This document shows, in pieces, positions 63,916 through 64,000 of a stretch of 64,000 bases of DNA. Within the stretch, counting starts at the first letter, position 1; each line of letters begins with the position of its first letter. The notes under the pieces were generated by a model. It was not told the origin of the DNA. It searched no databases and saw nothing but the letters and a program-made list of their open reading frames with translations. The stretch comes from Paenibacillus arenilitoris (GTDB taxonomy: Bacteria > Bacillota > Bacilli > Paenibacillales > Paenibacillaceae): NCBI RefSeq assembly GCF_014705655.1, contig NZ_JACXIY010000038.1, positions 1 to 64,000 of the forward strand. Direction: 5' to 3'. A program made the position numbers and the translations under genes.

Positions 63916-64000
63916 GAATGCTGCTCCTCTGTAACGGGATTTTGTACGCTGTCGGCAACGTATTACAGTGTTATTTTTTCCATTGTTTTTATCATGCTGA

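Overview
This window looks like the chromosome of a Paenibacillus-type Firmicute. The clues are SLH-anchored and FIMAH-tailed secreted proteins, Bacillus-style Shine-Dalgarno sites with frequent TTG/GTG starts, a Fur box, a cre-like site, and very large NRPS genes. No rRNA, tRNA, CRISPR array or complete transposase gene was found.

Layout. (1) 34-2823: a two-gene leftward unit, a P-loop helicase/nuclease followed by a PD-(D/E)XK-like protein; a defence role is possible but unproven. (2) 2984-9368: a Fur-box-preceded operon for a NikA/CntA-type ABC importer with a CntE-like MFS exporter set between the two ATPases; no opine-synthase genes lie beside it. (3) 9450-16087: a large secreted GDPD protein, then a decayed stretch (frameshifted imine-reductase-like gene, truncated MerR gene, nucleotidyltransferase, orphan C-terminus). 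(4) 16088-20534: a 4.4-kb segment bounded by ends that match the architecture of Tn7 ends. Four phased 20-21-bp repeats lie inside one TGT terminus and three spaced inverted copies lie inside the other. It carries no tns genes, only a frameshifted TetR gene, an NHL-repeat/SLH surface protein and a GyrI-like fragment. (5) 20546-44314: a leftward ~24-kb hybrid NRPS/trans-AT PKS operon. (6) 44740-51371: a Nudix remnant, a DeoR/phosphodiesterase/organophosphate-transporter operon, and a secreted pectate-lyase-like protein with a cre-like site on its promoter. (7) 51393-64000: mixed housekeeping and accessory genes with intergenic repeats and two small regulons whose operators can be read directly (MarR/ArsA and MocR/nitroreductase/EamA).

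The cluster at 20.5-44.3 kb is the most interesting system. It encodes a discrete malonyltransferase, a KS-ACP-thioester-reductase protein, a hydroxymandelate-synthase-like dioxygenase, a GlcD/D-lactate-dehydrogenase-type flavoprotein, a PLP aminotransferase, a type II thioesterase, a one-module NRPS, a three-module NRPS, an MFS exporter and an Sfp-type PPTase. The dioxygenase, flavoprotein and aminotransferase form a plausible 4-hydroxyphenylglycine (Hpg) pathway. Adenylation codes read by eye give Ala, then Thr, an Hpg-like code and Asp. Domain logic predicts an Ala-Thr-Hpg-Asp peptide extended by one malonate and released by reduction. The Hpg pathway is unusual because a VAO-type flavoprotein stands where the FMN-dependent hydroxymandelate oxidase is normally found. 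Both NRPS proteins also end or begin in half condensation domains.

All assignments come from reading motifs; no database search or computed alignment was possible.
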